A stretch of DNA of 64,000 bases from Tannerellaceae bacterium (GCA_031288615.1 JAITRC010000013.1:1-64000); one strand, 5' to 3'. Positions 26,746-35,783 are shown, counted from the first letter of the stretch. Numbers and translations are program-made. Notes: generated by a model from the letters alone, not told the origin.

Positions 26746-28779
26746 TCACCAGATAGAGACACGTTTTTCGGGAACCACGAACATGGGATCGCCATCCTGC
26801 ACACCGAAGGCTTCGTACCATGCGTCAATATGCGGAAGCGCTCCATTGACGCGCCACCTCCCCAAAGAATGGGGGTCAGCCTTAGTTCGTACCAAGATTT
26901 CTTCGGGGCGGATATTACCTGCCCATACGGTGGCATACGCGAGAAAGAAACGTTGTTCGGGTGTGAAGCCCTCCTTATTTTCGAGCGGAGCACCGGATGT
27001 AGCCTTCTTGAAAGCTTGAAAAGAGACTTGCAAGCCGCCGTAATCCGCGATATTTTCTCCCAGAGTGAACTTACCGTTGGCATGAACTCCGGGTGCCACC
27101 TCAATTGCATCGAAGAAGTCAACCATGACCTGCGCCCGTCTCTCAAAAAGGTCAGCATCTTCTTCCGTCCACCAATCGGACAGATTACCGTTTTTATCGT
27201 ACTGTCGACCTTGGTCGTCAAAACCGTGTGTCATCTCGTGACCAATCACCACTCCGATAGCTCCGTAATTGAATGCATCGTCCGCTTCCATACTGAAGAA
27301 AGGATATTGCAAGATACCGGCCGGAAAGCATATTTCATTCGTAGCGGGATTGTAGTAAGCATTGACGGTTTGGGGCGTCATGAGCCACTCATCTTTATCC
27401 ACCGGCTTACCCGCCTTCGCCAACATTTCGGCGTATTCGAACTGCGTAGCCCTCACAACGTTATCATAGTAACTGTCGTTCTTGATGTCTAAGGAAGAAT
27501 AATCCTTCCATTTGTTGGGATAGCCTATCTTCACGTAGAAAGTGGCCAGCTTTTCCGAAGCCTTACTTTTCGTTTCTTCGCTCATCCAGGGTAAGTTCCG
27601 GATGCGTTCACCAAGCGCTTCCCGTAGATTGTCGACCAACTTCACCATTCTTTTCTTAGCCGCAGGTGGGAAATATTTCTTCACATACATCTGCCCGACG
27701 GCCTCTCCCAGCGTACCATTGACTGCATCTACAGCACGTTTCCATCTTGGCTGCTGCTCTTCCTTGCCGGACAGTACACGGCCGTAAAAATCGAAATGTT
27801 CCGCATAGATGGTGTCGCTCAGGTAAGCGGCGGCATGGTCTATTAGCTTCCATTGCAAATAAGCGATCTGGCTTTCCAGAGGTTCCGAAACGATGATGTC
27901 CCCCGCTTCTACGATTGCCTCTGTCTGGGAAAGATTCAACTCTGTCACATCCATCGCCACGCCCAGCTGATCGAAATAGGTTGGCCAATCTATTCCTTTC
28001 ACCAAAACTTGTAATTGGGCGACAGTCACCTTGTTATAGTTAGCATAAGGGTCGCGTAACTTCACCTTATCATAAGCGGCCTTTGCCAGACGGGTTTCTA
28101 TCTTCAGCACGGCCTCCACATTTTTCAGGGCTTCTTCGTGGCTAAAACCTGTCAACTCAAACATTCTAACGACGTGCTCCTTGTATTTGTTACGGATATT
28201 GAGCGTATGCTCATCTTCATCAAGGTAGTAGTCACGTTGCCTCAAACTGATACCCCCTTGGTAGGTTTGAAGTAAGTTCACCGCACTGTTTTCGGGGTCA
28301 GCATCCACGTACACGGAAAAATAGGCGTTGATTCCCGAAAGCTGGAGTGAAGACAGGAGATTGGACAACTCTTCCCTATCCGTCACTGCCGCGAGGTCAG
28401 CCAGCCGTGTTTTTATGGGGGTATAACCCTCCTTGTTTAACCGGATGCTATCCATCGCCAGATTATACACATCCCCTATCTTTTGTTCGATAGAGCCTTG
28501 TTTGGCCGTTTTGGCGGCGATAGACTCAATGAGGCCGTTCAGTTGGATACGGTTATTCTCCGCCAGCTTGTCGAAAGAAGTGAACCGAGCATACTCCCCT
28601 GTCAGCGGATTTTTCTCCATCCATCCCCCGCAGGCATACTGAAAAAAATCGGAACGCGGAGACACGGAGGTATCCAGATTTGTGATGTCTATACCCGACC
28701 CCAAGGGTTTACTGTCCGGACGGCACGCTGTATTCATGGCAAAAGCAATAAGCAATAATACACAAGTTTTTCCTCTCAT
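26746..28779 (-). CDS. M13-family (neprilysin/PepO-like) zinc endopeptidase lipoprotein
   Basis: This 677-residue metallopeptidase has a lipoprotein signal with Cys19 in NTAC, so it is probably anchored in an envelope membrane. The M13 N-terminal domain is present (SPRSDFFQYACGGWMEKNP). The catalytic domain has NAYYNPATNEICFPAGI, the zinc site HEMTH in VIGHEMTHGFDDQGRQYD, and ENIADYGGLQ with the third zinc ligand Glu. A C-terminal RVNGALPHIDAWYEAFGV block completes the family pattern. Length is usual. Members cut peptides of limited size. It is first in the run leading to gyrA. I find no TAnnTTTG box in the 95 bp upstream. Confidence 0.95.
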   Translation of the reverse strand: MRGKTCVLLLIAFAMNTACRPDSKPLGSGIDITNLDTSVSPRSDFFQYACGGWMEKNPLTGEYARFTSFDKLAENNRIQLNGLIESIAAKTAKQGSIEQKIGDVYNLAMDSIRLNKEGYTPIKTRLADLAAVTDREELSNLLSSLQLSGINAYFSVYVDADPENSAVNLLQTYQGGISLRQRDYYLDEDEHTLNIRNKYKEHVVRMFELTGFSHEEALKNVEAVLKIETRLAKAAYDKVKLRDPYANYNKVTVAQLQVLVKGIDWPTYFDQLGVAMDVTELNLSQTEAIVEAGDIIVSEPLESQIAYLQWKLIDHAAAYLSDTIYAEHFDFYGRVLSGKEEQQPRWKRAVDAVNGTLGEAVGQMYVKKYFPPAAKKRMVKLVDNLREALGERIRNLPWMSEETKSKASEKLATFYVKIGYPNKWKDYSSLDIKNDSYYDNVVRATQFEYAEMLAKAGKPVDKDEWLMTPQTVNAYYNPATNEICFPAGILQYPFFSMEADDAFNYGAIGVVIGHEMTHGFDDQGRQYDKNGNLSDWWTEEDADLFERRAQVMVDFFDAIEVAPGVHANGKFTLGENIADYGGLQVSFQAFKKATSGAPLENKEGFTPEQRFFLAYATVWAGNIRPEEILVRTKADPHSLGRWRVNGALPHIDAWYEAFGVQDGDPMFVVPEKRVSIW

Positions 28780-28803
28780 TCTTTGTCACAGTCTATCGTT
28801 TGG

Positions 28804-28843
28804 TTTGCTAACTTCTGTCAGACTAATTATGTTTTGCTAACTT
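28804..28843. repeat. TTTGCTAACTT direct repeat
   Basis: Two copies of TTTGCTAACTT at 28804-28814 and 28833-28843, with start points 29 bp apart, in the 95-bp gap upstream of the M13 peptidase gene. A third related string (ACTTTCGTTAG) follows at about 28850. It could be a regulator site for the M13-gyrA run. Confidence 0.5.
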
Positions 28844-28874
28844 TGACCAACTTTCGTTAGTCTTTTGCAATCTC

Positions 28875-29591
28875 CTACAGATTCGGAAAGAAAATCTGTT
28901 CATCCCCATACCGCCCGTTCTGATTAAACTCTTTCCATCCTTCGCTATTCTGCATTAAATAGTTCCATGCTCTGGGTTTATCAGCATCCCACACAGTAGA
29001 GATGAGTATTGTCTCGGTAGCTATGTAGCGGAGCATCTGTAACTCCGTGATCTGTGTAAAATCATAAAGAATTACTGCATCAACCACTACCGTTCCGAAG
29101 GGTACAACCTCTCCCGGAGTAAGTTCTCCAGAGGGGAATTTTGGAAGCCACTTACCGTCGAAGGAACTCATCACGGCCTGTTCCACCGCCGGGGATTCGA
29201 GCTTTATCAAATTCCACGGCAACGTTGTAAACCCAGCTTCGGGAATCGGTTTGTTGCGTGAAAAACACACGTTCCACTGCCCTTCGGCCGGGACCTCGCA
29301 GATAAAGAAAGTCCAATAACGATAAAAAAACGCATAGTATTTTGTAGTAGTTCCCTTAGAAGCCCCCGTAAGAGGGTCATATACCGGAATGGGGTGCGTC
29401 GCTTTATCCGGCGTGATGTAGGCTAATTCGGTCAATGTAGTTTTCTCATCAAGATGGGCATAAGGCCCGTCGGGGAAACTGCCGGGATAGGCCTCACGCC
29501 TTTGGGCAAAGCCTTGCATTCCTCCCACCATAATTGCGCCGCTGAGCACAACTAGCGTCCCCAGCCTTTTTATTTCTTGTATCCTTGCCAT
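28875..29591 (-). CDS. secreted protein of unknown function
   Basis: This 238-residue protein has an N-terminal signal peptide (about residues 9-29, ending GFAQ). I recognise no domain. The mature part is rich in Tyr, Trp and Phe (TTTKYYAFFYRYWTFFI near residues 80-98) and contains the acidic C-terminal segment GRYGDEQIFFPNL. Two cysteines, at about 99 and 109, might form a disulfide. It has its own -7 box and a 76-bp gap on the upstream side, and a repeat-containing gap downstream, so it is probably a single-gene unit. Confidence 0.75.
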   Translation of the reverse strand: MARIQEIKRLGTLVVLSGAIMVGGMQGFAQRREAYPGSFPDGPYAHLDEKTTLTELAYITPDKATHPIPVYDPLTGASKGTTTKYYAFFYRYWTFFICEVPAEGQWNVCFSRNKPIPEAGFTTLPWNLIKLESPAVEQAVMSSFDGKWLPKFPSGELTPGEVVPFGTVVVDAVILYDFTQITELQMLRYIATETILISTVWDADKPRAWNYLMQNSEGWKEFNQNGRYGDEQIFFPNL

Positions 29592-29639
29592 TATAGCTTA
29601 CCTTTTAAATCACATCCCACCCTATGGGCATTTCCTGGC

Positions 29640-29647
29640 CAAAGGTA
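29640..29647 (-). promoter_or_regulatory. -7 promoter box for the unknown secreted protein
   Basis: The minus strand reads TACCTTTG 48 nt upstream of the ATG at 29591, in the gap after the BASS transporter gene. Confidence 0.4.
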
Positions 29648-29667
29648 GTTATTTTGCGGTGTTTCCG

Positions 29668-30570
29668 TTACCCGTCTCCTCGTTTTTTTCCACTATGCCG
29701 ATGCAGTTGAACGGCATTGACAATCGTTTGCCAGAGGACATAAGCGGCAGGCGCTACAAAAGAGATGGGCGTCAAGTAGGTCTGAGCCATCCAAATAGCT
29801 AGGATGGTGTTTTTCTGGCCTAAGCCTTGCCCTCCCGAAACAGGATCACCCGAAAGCCGTCCGATGTAACGCCCTAACAAAAACTGCCCGATGCAGAAGA
29901 AGAGTGACACGGTGGCAAGAAGCACCATAGTGCGGTGGTCGGGCTGAGCCTCTCCGGTCAAGAGATGCAGGGTTTGGGCGGTTACAATCACCAGCGACAA
30001 AGCCCATATATAAAAGGCTGCCCCATGCAGGCTCTCCAGGCGCCGGTGTACCTTCGGAATAAAGCGACGCAACCCCCAAGCCAACAGCAAGGGGAAAATC
30101 ACCACCGTCATGACGTGTCGACACACATAAAAAAAGGTCGCCGCAAAGGGAGCACCTCCGGTTGTCGCCGCCAAAGAAAAGAGGGGAGGGGCAACAATGG
30201 CCATAGCTATGTAACTGACTAACATATATCCGGTTAGGAAACCCATATCTCCTCCCAACAGGGAGGTCACCACCGCAGAAGTGGCGGCTGTAGGAGCAAG
30301 CACACTTATCATGGCACCTTCCGCTATTACCTTGTCTATCGGTATAAGCAAAAAATAGATAGCCGCGCCGCCCCCAATCTGCACCAGCAGCAACCATCCG
30401 TGACCCACCCTAAAACGGATAGCTCCCGGTGAAAGGCGGCAAAAGGCCAATAACAGCATGGCAAATATCAGGTAGGGGAGGATACTTCCCAGCGGCCAAA
30501 ACCAACGGTAGCCCATCCCTCCTACGAGTATGGACAAGGGCAGCATCCAGTCTTTTATCCACTTCAACAT
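29668..30570 (-). CDS. BASS-type (bile acid:sodium symporter superfamily) membrane transporter
   Basis: This 300-residue inner-membrane protein has eight to ten hydrophobic helices. Motifs consistent with the bile-acid/sodium symporter fold are VLAPTAATSAVVTSLLGGDM (near the middle, about 83-103) and GQKNTILAIWMAQTYLTPIS near the C-terminus. The substrate is unknown; relatives move organic anions or pantoate, and the adjacent coaBC makes a pantothenate-pathway link possible but unproven. I chose the ATG at 30570, which leaves 10 bp after coaBC; an earlier ATG at 30609 would overlap coaBC by 29 bp. It ends the GT4-to-coaBC run. Confidence 0.78.
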   Translation of the reverse strand: MLKWIKDWMLPLSILVGGMGYRWFWPLGSILPYLIFAMLLLAFCRLSPGAIRFRVGHGWLLLVQIGGGAAIYFLLIPIDKVIAEGAMISVLAPTAATSAVVTSLLGGDMGFLTGYMLVSYIAMAIVAPPLFSLAATTGGAPFAATFFYVCRHVMTVVIFPLLLAWGLRRFIPKVHRRLESLHGAAFYIWALSLVIVTAQTLHLLTGEAQPDHRTMVLLATVSLFFCIGQFLLGRYIGRLSGDPVSGGQGLGQKNTILAIWMAQTYLTPISFVAPAAYVLWQTIVNAVQLHRHSGKKRGDG

Positions 30571-30580
30571 GTCGGGAAAC

Positions 30581-31804
30581 TTACCGGACTTGATGGAGGA
30601 AATGATCAAGATGAGCGATGATGTCTTCAGCTACTTCCGCCTTGTTTTTCAAGGGGAAAGGGATGACGGCGCCAGTACGATCAAGGATAGTCACCTTATT
30701 GGTGTCACAGCGAAAACCAGCCCCTTGATCTTGCAGGGAGTTGAGGACAATGAAATCAAGATTCTTGCGACGGAGCTTGTCGGCGGCAGCGGCTTCCCCA
30801 TCACCGGTTTCAAGGGCAAAACCGACGAGCGTCTGTTCAGGACGCTTAATAGCACCCAAAGCGGCCGCAATATCCCTATTGGCAACCAGCCGGAGGGTTA
30901 CTTCATTTTGCTGTTCGCGCTTGAGCTTTTCGACGGAGGGGTGTTCAGGACGATAGTCCGCTACAGCCGCACAAAGCAACGCTGCATCCATAGAAGGGAA
31001 GGCTTCCGTAGCCACTTGATACATCTCTTCGGCCGATTCTACGGAGATACGCCAGATGGCTGGGTGATTCGTTTCCAAAGCTACAGGTCCGCTGATGAGC
31101 GTCACTTCCGCACCCTTAACGGCACAAGCTTCAGCAAGGGAAAAGCCCATCTTCCCCGACGAATAGTTACCGATAAAACGGACGGGGTCTATTTGCTCGT
31201 AAGTAGGCCCTGCTGTGATCAATATCTTCTTCCCCGCAAGGGATAATGCCAAGCGGGTAGGGGAGAGGAAAAAGGATGTAAGCAGGGAAAGGATACGGTC
31301 GGGTTCTTCCATCCTTCCTTTTCCGACAAGTTGGCTGGCCAATTCACCTTCTCCAGGCTCAATGATATGATTCCCTGCAGTGCGCAGCAAAGAGAGGTTT
31401 CGCTGCATGGCGGGATGGGCGAACATGTCCGCGTCCATCGCCGGAGCCACAAAGACGGGCGCTTTGCAGGCAAGATAGGTGGTGATCAGCATATTATCGG
31501 CAATTCCATTGGCCATTTTCCCGATCGTCGACGCCGTAGCCGGCGCGATAAGCATGGCGTCCGCCCAAAGGCCAAGGTCTACGTGGCTGTGCCACGAACC
31601 ATCGCGACGGGAAAAAAAGTCGCTGATAACCGGTTTCCGGCTAAGGGTCGACAGGGTCAAGGGGGTAATGAACTCTTTGGCCGCCTCTGTCATTATGACC
31701 TGAACTTCCGCGCCTTCTTTGATCAATCCCCTGACAATAACCGCTGCTTTGTAGGCCGCTATGCTTCCCGTTATTCCCAGTATTATGCGCTTCCCTTGTA
31801 ACAT
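30581..31804 (-). CDS. coaBC: bifunctional phosphopantothenoylcysteine decarboxylase / phosphopantothenate-cysteine ligase
   Basis: This 407-residue enzyme performs two steps of CoA synthesis: ligation of Cys to 4'-phosphopantothenate (CoaB half) and FMN-dependent decarboxylation (CoaC half). The CoaC half (about 1-185) shows ILGITGSIAAYKAA, the conserved His in SHVDLG, PATASTIGKMANG and a PAMDADMF clamp. The CoaB half has LITAGPTYEQIDPVRFIGNY and SSGKMGFSLAEA. The clamp has Asp where the classic PXMNXXMW motif has Asn. It lies 16 bp after dprA. Confidence 0.96.
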   Translation of the reverse strand: MLQGKRIILGITGSIAAYKAAVIVRGLIKEGAEVQVIMTEAAKEFITPLTLSTLSRKPVISDFFSRRDGSWHSHVDLGLWADAMLIAPATASTIGKMANGIADNMLITTYLACKAPVFVAPAMDADMFAHPAMQRNLSLLRTAGNHIIEPGEGELASQLVGKGRMEEPDRILSLLTSFFLSPTRLALSLAGKKILITAGPTYEQIDPVRFIGNYSSGKMGFSLAEACAVKGAEVTLISGPVALETNHPAIWRISVESAEEMYQVATEAFPSMDAALLCAAVADYRPEHPSVEKLKREQQNEVTLRLVANRDIAAALGAIKRPEQTLVGFALETGDGEAAAADKLRRKNLDFIVLNSLQDQGAGFRCDTNKVTILDRTGAVIPFPLKNKAEVAEDIIAHLDHFLHQVR

Positions 31805-31820
31805 TTGATCTACTCTTTGT

Positions 31821-32945
31821 TCAAGCCTTTGCTAAGCGATATTTTCCACCCGGCAGGCTAACGATAATGTCCTCAGTCTCAAGGTCACAGATTATGGGAA
31901 ACAGTCGCGAGACCGACATGTCGGCAAGGCGGGCAAGTTCATTGATATGAACCTCGTTATGCCGGCTAATCAGGGACAGGATACGACCATTCTCGCTGTC
32001 ATCGGAAAAGCGTAGCGTCGGCGACTCCAAGGTAGGGGGCTTGGGCGCCACCAACGTTTCTTCCCAGCCTAACTCCTTAATGAGGTCTTTCGCAGAACGA
32101 ATAAGACACGCTTTATTCAAACGGATTAGGGCGTTGCAGCCCGACGACTTCTCGTCGATAGTACGGCCAGGGAAAGTGAATATCTCCCGTTGATAAGAAT
32201 AGGCTAATTCGGCGGTAATCAGTGCGCCGCTATGAGCGGGTGCTTCTACAACGACAAGTACTTTAGACAAACCTGCCACAATCCTGTTGCGCTTTACGAA
32301 ATTGGATTTCTCAGGCTCTGTTCCATGGGGAAACTCCGTCAAGAGGCCTCCCTTTTGCAATATCTCGGTAGCCGTATCCCGATGAACGGAGGGATATATG
32401 CGGTCTAAACCATGTGCAAGCACCGCAACTGTGGGTAGCCCATTCTTCAATGCCGCACGGTGTGACAGTATATCTATGCCGTATGCTAAACCACTCACAA
32501 TGATCAAGTCCGGGTAATGGGCAGCAAGGTCTGCGATCAGTGTATCCGTCAGTCCACGACCATACGGTGTGAACGAACGGGTTCCCACCACACTGATGAT
32601 ATGTGGGACGTTCAAGTCGGCTACCCCTTTGTAGTAAAACAAAATGGGAAAGTCGGAACATGCACGCAGGAGTTGAGGGTAGTCCTCATCCTCCATGAAA
32701 CAGATGCGAATAGTATGTTTGGTAACAAACTCCAACTCCTTTTCTGCCCGTCTTAAAATTTCCGGATCACGTATGGCTGTAGCTAAGGTAGACCCTATTC
32801 TCGGTACTTTTTCTAAACTCCGCTGGTTTTCATGAAAAATAATCTCCGCATCTCCCTCGAAAAACTCCAGCAGACTCCGGGCGGTTGCATCCCCCACGCC
32901 TTTTATCATTGTCAATCCAACCCTATAAAGGTCTGTATTTCCCAT
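31821..32945 (-). CDS. dprA: DNA-processing protein DprA
   Basis: This 374-residue protein protects incoming single-stranded DNA and loads RecA during natural transformation. The N-terminal helix-hairpin-helix part (MIKGVGDATARSLLEFFEGD) is followed by the Rossmann-like core: SVVGTRSFTPYGRGL, VSGLAYGIDILSHRAALKNG, VAVLAHGLDRIYPSVHRD, SGALITAELAYSYQREIFTF. A C-terminal winged-helix segment (NEVHINELARLADMSVSRLF) is present. The ATG at 32945 follows the tyrA stop by 1 bp. No com genes are in the window, so competence is not shown; dprA is common also in non-competent bacteria. Confidence 0.95.
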   Translation of the reverse strand: MGNTDLYRVGLTMIKGVGDATARSLLEFFEGDAEIIFHENQRSLEKVPRIGSTLATAIRDPEILRRAEKELEFVTKHTIRICFMEDEDYPQLLRACSDFPILFYYKGVADLNVPHIISVVGTRSFTPYGRGLTDTLIADLAAHYPDLIIVSGLAYGIDILSHRAALKNGLPTVAVLAHGLDRIYPSVHRDTATEILQKGGLLTEFPHGTEPEKSNFVKRNRIVAGLSKVLVVVEAPAHSGALITAELAYSYQREIFTFPGRTIDEKSSGCNALIRLNKACLIRSAKDLIKELGWEETLVAPKPPTLESPTLRFSDDSENGRILSLISRHNEVHINELARLADMSVSRLFPIICDLETEDIIVSLPGGKYRLAKA

Positions 32946-32946
32946 A

Positions 32947-33720
32947 TTATTCAAGATTCTTGCGTATTTTCTTCAAATAAGCCTTCAGGGCTTCCGTATC
33001 CTTCCGGAGGATAAAATCTTGCAAGGTTGTGAGTTCTTCTTGGATACGTTCTATCTGTTTCGGAGTACGGGGATTGCACAAAATCTCCGTAAGGAGGTAA
33101 TCGTCTTCCGAAAAAAGCCCCCGCGCTATGCTCATGTGCCGTTTAAAAGTTGTACCGGGGGCATCCTGATGCTTCATAGTAGAGGCAAAAACAATTGTGG
33201 AGGCGAAAGGTATCCCCAATGAGTAGGCTACAACGCTATCGTGCTCTTCAAAGGTATACTCGCAAATGTGCAAATGGAGGTTGGTATAGAGGTCTTTGAA
33301 AAACTCATGGCCGAGCCGGTCACCTTCGGAAATGATAATGGTATTTTCGTTGGCAAGATTATCAAGGTTGGCGAAAGTCGGACCGAACATGGGGTGGGTG
33401 GAAGTGAACGGGAACCCCGATACCCCATAGAATTCTTTGAGGCCTGTTTTTACTGAGGTGATGTCGGAAAGGATACAAGTAGAGGGAAGGAACGGCATCA
33501 CTTGGCGAAAAGCTTCTATAGTATAGCTTAGCGTGACGCAGTTGATCACCATCTCAGGGGCAAATCCACGTACTTCTTCCAGGTTTTGAAACCGTAAAGC
33601 GTTATAGATAAAGCGTAGCCTTTTAGGGTCTTTCTCCAATACGGCTACCTCATGGTCAAAACTTAACAAGTCGGTGAAGAAAGATCCCATCTTTCCGGCA
33701 CCCAGAATGAGTATTTTCAT
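32947..33720 (-). CDS. tyrA: prephenate dehydrogenase
   Basis: This 257-residue NAD(P)-dependent enzyme converts prephenate to 4-hydroxyphenylpyruvate for tyrosine synthesis. The N-terminal Rossmann motif ILGAGKMGSFF, INCVTLSYTIEAF and the substrate block STHPMFGPTFAN are visible. The length fits the single-domain Bacteroidota TyrA without a fused chorismate mutase. It begins 1 bp after the nfnA-like gene and ends 1 bp before dprA, so all three are in one transcript. No other aromatic pathway genes are adjacent. Confidence 0.93.
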   Translation of the reverse strand: MKILILGAGKMGSFFTDLLSFDHEVAVLEKDPKRLRFIYNALRFQNLEEVRGFAPEMVINCVTLSYTIEAFRQVMPFLPSTCILSDITSVKTGLKEFYGVSGFPFTSTHPMFGPTFANLDNLANENTIIISEGDRLGHEFFKDLYTNLHLHICEYTFEEHDSVVAYSLGIPFASTIVFASTMKHQDAPGTTFKRHMSIARGLFSEDDYLLTEILCNPRTPKQIERIQEELTTLQDFILRKDTEALKAYLKKIRKNLE

Positions 33721-33721
33721 T

Positions 33722-34498
33722 TCAATTACGCAAACGCATCAGCATCTCATCAAAATTGACCTGATGAGCGTCAAACTCAGGTCCATCTACACACACAAAC
33801 TTTGTCTTTCCCCCGACGCTAACGCGGCAGGCTCCGCACATCCCCGTCCCGTCCACCATCACTGTATTCAACGATGCTACCGTGGGTACCTCATACTTAC
33901 GGGTCAACTCGGCGACGAATTTCATCATCACCGCAGGCCCTATGGTGATACACAGGTTTACCTTTTCACGCAAGATAACGTCTTCCACACCTTTAGTGAT
34001 CAGCCCTTTTGTGCCATACGATCCGTCGTCGGTCATGATAATCACCTCATCGGAATAGCTCCGCATCTCTTCTTCCAAGATGATCAGTTCTTTTGTACGC
34101 GCCGCCAGCACCACCACTACGCGGTTGCCCGCTTCGTGGAATGCTTTCGCAATAGGCATCAGCGGTGCTGCTCCCACTCCCCCTCCGGCACAGACCACCG
34201 TGCCGACCTGCGTCACATGCGTGGCTTGCCCCAAAGGGCCGACCATATCAGTCAATACCTGCCCAACTTCCAAGGCGCATATCTTTCGCGTCGAAACGCC
34301 TATGGCTTGTACAACCAGCGTGATGGTACCCTTCACCGTATCGGCGTCGGCAATCGTCAGGGGGATACGTTCCCCTTTTTCGCCCACCCGCACGATGACA
34401 AAGTGCCCAGCCTGCCTTGTCTGGGCAATCAGCGGTGCCTCCACCTCCAGTTTGACTACGTGGGCAGACAGGTATTCCTTATTTACTATTTTGTTCAT
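33722..34498 (-). CDS. FAD/NAD-binding ferredoxin reductase-like subunit (NfnA/SudB type)
   Basis: This 258-residue protein belongs to the family shared by dihydroorotate dehydrogenase electron-transfer subunits and the small subunit of NADH-dependent ferredoxin:NADP oxidoreductase (NfnA, also called SudB). It has an N-terminal FAD-binding barrel (QAGHFVIVRVGEKGERIPLT), an NAD-binding half (AGGGVGAAPLMPIAKAFHEA) and a C-terminal iron-sulfur loop (GTGMCGACRVSVGGKTKFVC). In most Bacteroidales I know of, a gltA-like NfnB gene follows directly; here tyrA follows instead after 1 bp. The start overlaps the GH57 gene by 20 bp. Confidence 0.85.
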   Translation of the reverse strand: MNKIVNKEYLSAHVVKLEVEAPLIAQTRQAGHFVIVRVGEKGERIPLTIADADTVKGTITLVVQAIGVSTRKICALEVGQVLTDMVGPLGQATHVTQVGTVVCAGGGVGAAPLMPIAKAFHEAGNRVVVVLAARTKELIILEEEMRSYSDEVIIMTDDGSYGTKGLITKGVEDVILREKVNLCITIGPAVMMKFVAELTRKYEVPTVASLNTVMVDGTGMCGACRVSVGGKTKFVCVDGPEFDAHQVNFDEMLMRLRN

Positions 34499-35783
34499 TC
34501 GTTACTTTACTTTTACGCAAGCGAGCAACTTCCTTTCGGAGCACTTCTATCTCTGTGCCCTGATTGCGAATGGTGGTCAGCAAAGCATTAAGCTCTTCAT
34601 TTTCTATTGCTTCCGGAAATAAAGTGTTGAGACGGACTATAAAATCGGAAAGGACGTTCATATAATTGCTGAAAGCGTCGTAGGGGTTATCGTAAGGGCT
34701 GAACGTTTTACCTGGGTGGCGCGTATTCATGTAGTAGAAGTGATCGCTGCTTTGCAGGTAATTCCAGTCTTGCCGAAGGCGACGGTCTTCGGCTATGCGA
34801 ACGCGCTCGCTGATACCGTTCACCTTTCGGAACGCCTCTTGTTGTAGCACATTACCCAGCCATGAACCGGTATCCCTTTCCTCATCTACCCACGAGATAG
34901 GGTGTGGCACCGAGATGCTTTCTACCGGATTAAGTAGGTTGAAGGCTTCCGAAGGTGTGGAAAACGATATCCCGCAATCCCCCGCAAAACGTGGCAAGGC
35001 TTTGAAAAACTCAAAGATTCCCGATTCGGCCGGCTGAATGGAACCGAGCACTTCGTAGTTCATAAAAAGGTTGATGATCTGCTCGGCTTGCGGTGTAGAT
35101 GCTATCCATCCCATGTACTTGTCCGCCGTAAGCGGGTATTCATTCCAGCTGGAATTATTGAAACGCATGGACAGGTCTTCACTGAACCGGCTATTTTTCA
35201 ACAATAATCGAAGTTCGGGCTGCACGGAGGAGGTATAGATGTAGTTCGGGCTTTTCCACCCCATCACATGCTTGGCGCCTTCGGTCAACATCCCCGTGAA
35301 TCCCATGTCGGTAACCAGTTCGGCGATATCATCCGAATAAATCAATTCCGTATTCCGTAGTATTTTCGGCTCTACACCAAAAACGTCATATACTTTTTCC
35401 TTGTGACGTTTTACTTGCAGGCGAAACTCCTCCTCATCTCCCAACGAGGATAGGGAATGTGCATACGTCTCCGTCAAAAATTCCACATTTCCTGTCTTTC
35501 CCAGCTCCTTGAAACTGTCAAGCACTTCCGGCGAATAAAGCTCCATCTGCTCTAACGCCATTCCCGAGATACAAAAAGCCGCCTTGAATCGCCCCCCGCT
35601 TGATAGGATCATCTCCAGTATCGTCCGGTTGGCAGGGAGGTAGCAACGCTCTGCCATACGACGCATGATCTCTTCATTGTGAAAATCATCATAATAATAA
35701 TGATCGTTCCCAATGTCGAAGAATCGATAACGCCTCAATCGATACGGTTGGTGCACCTGAAAGTAGAAACAGATTGTTTTCAT
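34479..35783 (-). CDS. glycoside hydrolase family 57 alpha-amylase-type enzyme
   Basis: This 434-residue cytoplasmic protein has the GH57 N-terminal motif (FQVHQPYRLRRYRFF), the region EFLTETYAHSLSSL and the ILRNTELIYSDDIAEL block in which the Glu is the likely nucleophile. A C-terminal coiled coil (from about 395: LLTTIRNQGTEIEVLRKEVA) is unusual for a pure amylase but common in the Bacteroidota version. The GT4 gene is immediately upstream (14 bp), as in the glycogen/maltodextrin cluster of other Bacteroidales, where a debranching enzyme usually comes first; here clpB diverges instead. The ATG at 35783 is chosen over a start inside the GT4 gene. Confidence 0.93.
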   Translation of the reverse strand: MKTICFYFQVHQPYRLRRYRFFDIGNDHYYYDDFHNEEIMRRMAERCYLPANRTILEMILSSGGRFKAAFCISGMALEQMELYSPEVLDSFKELGKTGNVEFLTETYAHSLSSLGDEEEFRLQVKRHKEKVYDVFGVEPKILRNTELIYSDDIAELVTDMGFTGMLTEGAKHVMGWKSPNYIYTSSVQPELRLLLKNSRFSEDLSMRFNNSSWNEYPLTADKYMGWIASTPQAEQIINLFMNYEVLGSIQPAESGIFEFFKALPRFAGDCGISFSTPSEAFNLLNPVESISVPHPISWVDEERDTGSWLGNVLQQEAFRKVNGISERVRIAEDRRLRQDWNYLQSSDHFYYMNTRHPGKTFSPYDNPYDAFSNYMNVLSDFIVRLNTLFPEAIENEELNALLTTIRNQGTEIEVLRKEVARLRKSKVTNEQNSK

